This document shows positions 60,535 to 64,000 of a stretch of 64,000 bases of DNA, piece after piece. Position 1 is the stretch's first letter, and each line of letters begins with the position of its first letter. Location of the stretch: the NCBI GenBank assembly GCA_900551295.1, contig URVJ01000015.1:5422-69421 (forward strand), read 5' to 3'. This DNA comes from an uncultured Eubacteriales bacterium. Its GTDB lineage: Bacteria > Bacillota > Clostridia > Oscillospirales > CAG-382. The translations under genes and the position numbers were made by a program. The notes below the pieces were generated by a model. It searched no databases. It was not told the DNA's origin and saw only the letters and a list, made by a program, of their open reading frames with translations.

Positions 60535-62454
60535 ATGTACGGTTTTTTAAGAGTTGCGTGCGCCGTGCCGGACGCGTATGTTTCGGACGTGGAAAAAAAT
60601 ACGGCTCAGATAACGGAATATTTGAAAAAAGCGGCGGAAAATAAGGCTGATCTTGCCGTTTTTCCCGAACTTTGCCTTACGGGCTATACCTGCGCGGATC
60701 TGTTTTTCAGACCGTCGCTCGTAAACGCGGCATATGACGGACTTGCAAAGATTGCAAAGGCAACGGAAAATATCAATACCGTCTGCCTCGTCGGACTTCC
60801 CGTGCGCGTTGACGAACAGCTCTATAACTGCGCCGCCGTCGTTTCTCAGGGTAAGATCCGTGCAATTGTGCCGAAAACCTATATTCCGACTTATAACGAA
60901 TTTTATGAAAAACGCTGGTTTTCCTCATCATTCGATCTTCCCGATAACGGCGGAAAAACGGTATACGTAAATATAAACGGCGAAGATGTTCCCGTCGGAA
61001 CGGGGTTTGTGTTCGATATGGGTCAAAACGTAAAATTCGGCGTTGAAATATGCGAAGATCTCTGGGCGCCGGTTCCGCCGTCGTCGGCTCTTGCACTTTC
61101 CGGCGCGCTCCTTGTCGCAAACCTCTCGGCAAGCAACGAAACCATTGCAAAGCGTTCGTATCGCCGTTCCATTGTCGCTCATCAGTCCGCGGCGTGTCTC
61201 TGCGCATATGCATACGCAAGTGCCGGAAGGCGCGAATCCACGACAGACCTTATCTTTTCGGGACATTCGGTAATCGCGTCAAACGGAAACGTGCTGTGCG
61301 AAAATACAGACTATATTGACAGCGGATATGTGATATACTCGGATATTGACCTCGATATGCTAAGGCATGAGCGCGCAAAGCTCAAAACCTTCAAGGACTG
61401 CGCAAAAATCCAGGGCGCATATGCTCACGAAATAATAAAGGCTTGCGATTCTCACGAATTTCTGTCCGACGCGTCGTTTGCAAAGGTAAACAAACTTCCG
61501 TTTGTGCCGGACGTAAAGACCGAAAGACGCGAAAGATGCGCGAATATATTCGATATGCAGGTTTACGGACTGCTTAAGCGCCTTGAGATAACACATTCAA
61601 AGCCGGTTATCGGCGTTTCGGGCGGACTTGATTCCACGCTCGCGCTGCTTGTATGCGCAATGGCTGTAAAAAAAGCCGGCAAACCGGCAAGCGACGTTGT
61701 TGGCGTTACAATGCCCTGCTTCGGTACGACGGACAGAACCTACGATAACTCGGTAAAACTCATGAAAGCGCTCGGAGTCACGCTTAAAGTCATACCCATA
61801 AAGGACGCCGTAAGACAGCACTTTTCGGACATCGGACACGATGAGGGCGTACACGATCTGACGTATGAAAACTCACAGGCACGTGAGAGAACACAGGTAC
61901 TTATGGACGTTGCGGGCGAGGTCGGCGGACTTGTCGTAGGCACGGGAGATCTGAGCGAGCTTGCGCTGGGCTGGTGTACTTACAATGCGGATCATATGAG
62001 TATGTACGGCGTAAACGCGAGCATACCCAAGACGCTTATACGCTGGCTTATAGACAGTGTATGCGAAAACAATCTTTTTCCCGAAGCCACCGACGTGCTG
62101 CGCGACGTAATGGACACGCCGATAAGCCCCGAGCTTTTGCCGCCGGACGAAAACGGCAAGATCGCGCAGAAAACCGAGGACGTTGTCGGGCCGTATGCGT
62201 TGCATGACTTTTTCCTGTATTATACCGTAAGGTTCGGCATGGATAAGGATAAGATACTTTTCCTTGCGAAAAAGGCCTTTGAGAAAGATTTTGACGAACA
62301 GACCGTAGTAAAATGGCTTGACGTATTTATGCGCAGGTTCAGAACTCAGCAGTTCAAGCGCAGCTGTCTGCCGGACGGAGTAAAGGTCGGAAGTATATGT
62401 CTTTCTCCGAGGGGCGACTGGAGAATGCCGTCCGACGCGGACGCGATAATATGA
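60535..62454 (+). CDS. nadE: glutamine-dependent NAD+ synthase
   Basis: Last step of NAD synthesis, amidating deamido-NAD with glutamine-derived ammonia. 639 residues: an N-terminal nitrilase-type glutaminase with catalytic Glu in VFPELCLTGYTCADL, Lys in IVPKTYIPTYNEFYE and Cys in FGVEICEDLWAPVPPS; a C-terminal synthetase with the PP-loop VIGVSGGLDSTLALL, TGDLSELALGWCTYN and PISPELLPP. The ATG follows GGAGGAAAGG. The PfkB-like gene follows after 34 bp. Confidence 0.97.
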   Translation: MYGFLRVACAVPDAYVSDVEKNTAQITEYLKKAAENKADLAVFPELCLTGYTCADLFFRPSLVNAAYDGLAKIAKATENINTVCLVGLPVRVDEQLYNCAAVVSQGKIRAIVPKTYIPTYNEFYEKRWFSSSFDLPDNGGKTVYVNINGEDVPVGTGFVFDMGQNVKFGVEICEDLWAPVPPSSALALSGALLVANLSASNETIAKRSYRRSIVAHQSAACLCAYAYASAGRRESTTDLIFSGHSVIASNGNVLCENTDYIDSGYVIYSDIDLDMLRHERAKLKTFKDCAKIQGAYAHEIIKACDSHEFLSDASFAKVNKLPFVPDVKTERRERCANIFDMQVYGLLKRLEITHSKPVIGVSGGLDSTLALLVCAMAVKKAGKPASDVVGVTMPCFGTTDRTYDNSVKLMKALGVTLKVIPIKDAVRQHFSDIGHDEGVHDLTYENSQARERTQVLMDVAGEVGGLVVGTGDLSELALGWCTYNADHMSMYGVNASIPKTLIRWLIDSVCENNLFPEATDVLRDVMDTPISPELLPPDENGKIAQKTEDVVGPYALHDFFLYYTVRFGMDKDKILFLAKKAFEKDFDEQTVVKWLDVFMRRFRTQQFKRSCLPDGVKVGSICLSPRGDWRMPSDADAII

Positions 62455-62488
62455 CGGGCGCGGAAAACTTACTTTTTGAGGTGATATT

Positions 62489-63382
62489 TTGAAGCCGAGA
62501 ATACTTGTTGTCGGAAATACCTATATAGATTTTGTGTGCAGAGCCGAAACCATGCCGGAACGCGGACAGGTGCTTGTATCGGAACTCGGCTATGCTTTTG
62601 TGACGTCGGGCGGAGGTGCGTTTGAGGCTGTCGGAGCGTCAAGACAGGGCGCGGACGTTGTTTTATGCACAAAACTCGGAAACGACGCGTATGCCTCGCA
62701 GCTTAAAAAGAAGTTTGCGGCGGAAAACGTCGATACGCGCTTTGTGGGTGTACACAAGCCGTCGCAGACGGGACTTTGCGTGACGGTCTGCGAAAATACG
62801 GGGCGCGACAGGGTGATAATATATCCCGGCGCAAATGCGGCGCTTACTCCGGGAGAGATCGACGACGCTTTTTCGTGCTATCCCGACGCACTTCTCATAA
62901 GCTGCGACGTAAAAACCGACAATGTGCTTGCCGCAGCGGAATTCGCAAAGCGCGACGGTGTAAAGCTGTTCCTCGATCTCCGCGGTGCGGACAATGCCTT
63001 TCCTCTTGAAAAAATTGCAAAGGCGCATACGCTTATACTTGATGAAAAGTCGGTATATTCGCTCTGCGGTATGTATACAAATGATGTGAACGGCTGCCTC
63101 GGCGCGTGTATTTCGCTTTCCTCAAAACTTGATGTTAAATTCTGCGTTATAAATCTCGAAAACCGCGGCAGCTTTGTGTATGACGGTACTTATTCCCGTA
63201 TTATCGATCCCGTTGAAGTTCAGATCGTTGACCGCTCCGCTTCTCATGAGGCTTTCTGCTCATCTCTCTGCGCCGATTTTCTCCAAAACGGCGGTGATAT
63301 CTACAAGGCTTGCTCTCATGCAAACTCCTCTTTCGCTTTTTCTGCCTCCAAACTCGGCGGACTTTCCTCTTTGCCGAAATAA
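62489..63382 (+). CDS. PfkB/ribokinase-fold protein with altered active site
   Basis: 297 residues of the PfkB carbohydrate kinase fold: start ILVVGNTYIDFVCRAETMPERGQ, the glycine pair region VTSGGGAFEAVGASRQGADV, KLGNDAYASQL and FVGVHKPSQTGLCVT. Where kinases have the anion-hole motif GAGD with the catalytic Asp, this protein reads DRSASHEAF, so GAG is lost and Glu stands in for Asp. Activity is doubtful. The start is TTG behind GAGGTGA. In the last 66 codons 36 of 41 fourfold, sixfold and Ile codons end in C or T, against 19 of 45 in the first 66 or so. Confidence 0.8.
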   Translation: MKPRILVVGNTYIDFVCRAETMPERGQVLVSELGYAFVTSGGGAFEAVGASRQGADVVLCTKLGNDAYASQLKKKFAAENVDTRFVGVHKPSQTGLCVTVCENTGRDRVIIYPGANAALTPGEIDDAFSCYPDALLISCDVKTDNVLAAAEFAKRDGVKLFLDLRGADNAFPLEKIAKAHTLILDEKSVYSLCGMYTNDVNGCLGACISLSSKLDVKFCVINLENRGSFVYDGTYSRIIDPVEVQIVDRSASHEAFCSSLCADFLQNGGDIYKACSHANSSFAFSASKLGGLSSLPK

Positions 63383-63430
63383 GGAGTACGAAGGAGTACG
63401 AAGGAGTACGAAGGAGTACGAAGGAGTACG
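63381..63430 (+). repeat. 10-bp tandem repeat, five copies, overlapping a stop codon
   Basis: AAGGAGTACG is repeated five times without change. The first AA is the end of the TAA stop of the PfkB-like gene. The array leads straight into CGC and the palindrome of R10. A single imperfect unit of the same kind (GAAGGTACGAAGAGTACG) stands at the same place in R6. Confidence 0.95.
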
Positions 63431-64000
63431 CGCTTTCTTTTTAAAAAGAAAGCTGCAAAGAAAACGGCAGCCCCTAAATCAGAAAAAGACTATGGGATAC
63501 CCTCTGCCGCCAGCTTATACCGTTCGCAGTCAAACAGCAGGACTGCGAACTCAGATATAAATAAGGTGCCGAAGTAAACTATGGAATTTTAGTACAAAGG
63601 ATAACTTTGGAAAGTGAAATCGTTCCGCAACGGCGAAATAAAATAAGAATTTCACTTTGCACCGACGAAACATTTGCAATATTTTTAATTCCGCACTAAC
63701 AGAAACATAAAACTAACATTTGTAAAAGTCATCTTGCCGTAGGCAAGCTGGTCGGAAAAGTGTGTCCTGTTGACTGCATGACTATATAGAAAATAACACT
63801 TGTGCCGAAAATGTTCGACTTCGTACAGAACCCCATATCCGCGCGCCTGTCGCGCGGCGATTTTGCCGTAAGCTACATGGACGTACCGTAGTAGCAAGGC
63901 GGTCGCGCTTGTAAGGATAATAAAGGTGAGAAAAGCTGTGTTTCGGGCATTTACGCTCTTTAGAGTGAAATCCTCCCGTCGGGGGATTGTCAAGGGGCGA
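63383..64000 (+). repeat. interspersed hairpin element, copy R10 (runs off the window)
   Basis: Palindrome 63432-63453, GCCCCTAAATCAG, the GTTCGCAGTC/GACTGCGAAC stem, GTGCCGAAGTAAACTATGG (altered), an extra segment with GAAACATTTGCAATA, the CTTGCC/GGCAAG stem (63733-63738 with 63742-63747), TCCTGTTGACTG, the CCGCGCG/CGCGCGG hairpin, GCGATTTTGCCGTAAG, CTCTTTAGAGTGAAATCC and GGGGATTGTCAAGGGGCGA at the window end. No gene is seen in these 618 bp. Confidence 0.85.

Overview
The window looks like the chromosome of an anaerobic, endospore-forming Clostridia member, probably Oscillospiraceae/Ruminococcaceae-like. That placement is inferred from gene content. The markers are spo0A, spoVAD-spoVAE, a SpoIVFB-type protease, RicT (YaaT), WalJ/YycJ, ThyX in place of ThyA, a glycyl-radical enzyme with its activase, and a THF riboswitch in front of folT. 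No phage, CRISPR array or transposase gene was found.

Layout. 1-5 kb: end of an unidentified gene, proB, convergent polA and yfbR. 5-16.7 kb: a lipoprotein, secA, membrane proteins, a thioesterase, then a tight DUF951-prfA-tsaC-coaE-lytic transglycosylase run. 17-25.3 kb: M18 aminopeptidase, galactokinase, walJ, a phosphatase, a sugar-acid dehydrogenase/isomerase pair on the minus strand, and an rluA-type gene. 25.4-33.8 kb: ruvC, holB, ricT, truB, glyA, maf and an acyl-CoA-synthetase-like gene. 34-37.7 kb: a minus-strand operon of mnmM plus three tandem M42-family genes, the last of which has lost its metal ligands. 37.9-40.5 kb: a class B PBP and spo0A. 41-45.7 kb: an A+T-rich accessory block with an AraC regulator, a radical-SAM activase, an unassigned glycyl-radical enzyme and a decayed M20 peptidase. 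45.7-46.1 kb: tRNA-Gly, tRNA-Arg and tRNA-His with a strong promoter and two terminators. 46-54.3 kb: a QueG-like protein, folC, a CE15-like esterase, spoVAD-spoVAE-yitT, riboswitch-folT, spoIVFB with a tiny partner, and a decayed M14 gene. 54.4-63.4 kb: uvrB, ybaB, thyX, glnS, nadE and a PfkB-like protein.

The most unusual content is non-coding. Ten intergenic regions carry members of one modular, hairpin-rich interspersed element of about 0.3-0.75 kb. Copies mix a shared set of stem-loop cassettes. Several stems are kept by compensatory or wholesale sequence replacement, which points to selection on structure. Six copies start at, or within a few bases of, the stop codon of the upstream gene with a TACGCGC motif (often as a variable tandem repeat) and a 22-nt palindrome. 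The last 45-80 codons of those six upstream genes use almost only pyrimidine-ending synonymous codons, unlike the rest of the window. The far end of most copies lies just before the ribosome-binding site of the next gene. This looks like an undescribed 3'-end/intercistronic element family. Its function (termination, Rho loading, mRNA processing or mobility) cannot be settled from this sequence alone.
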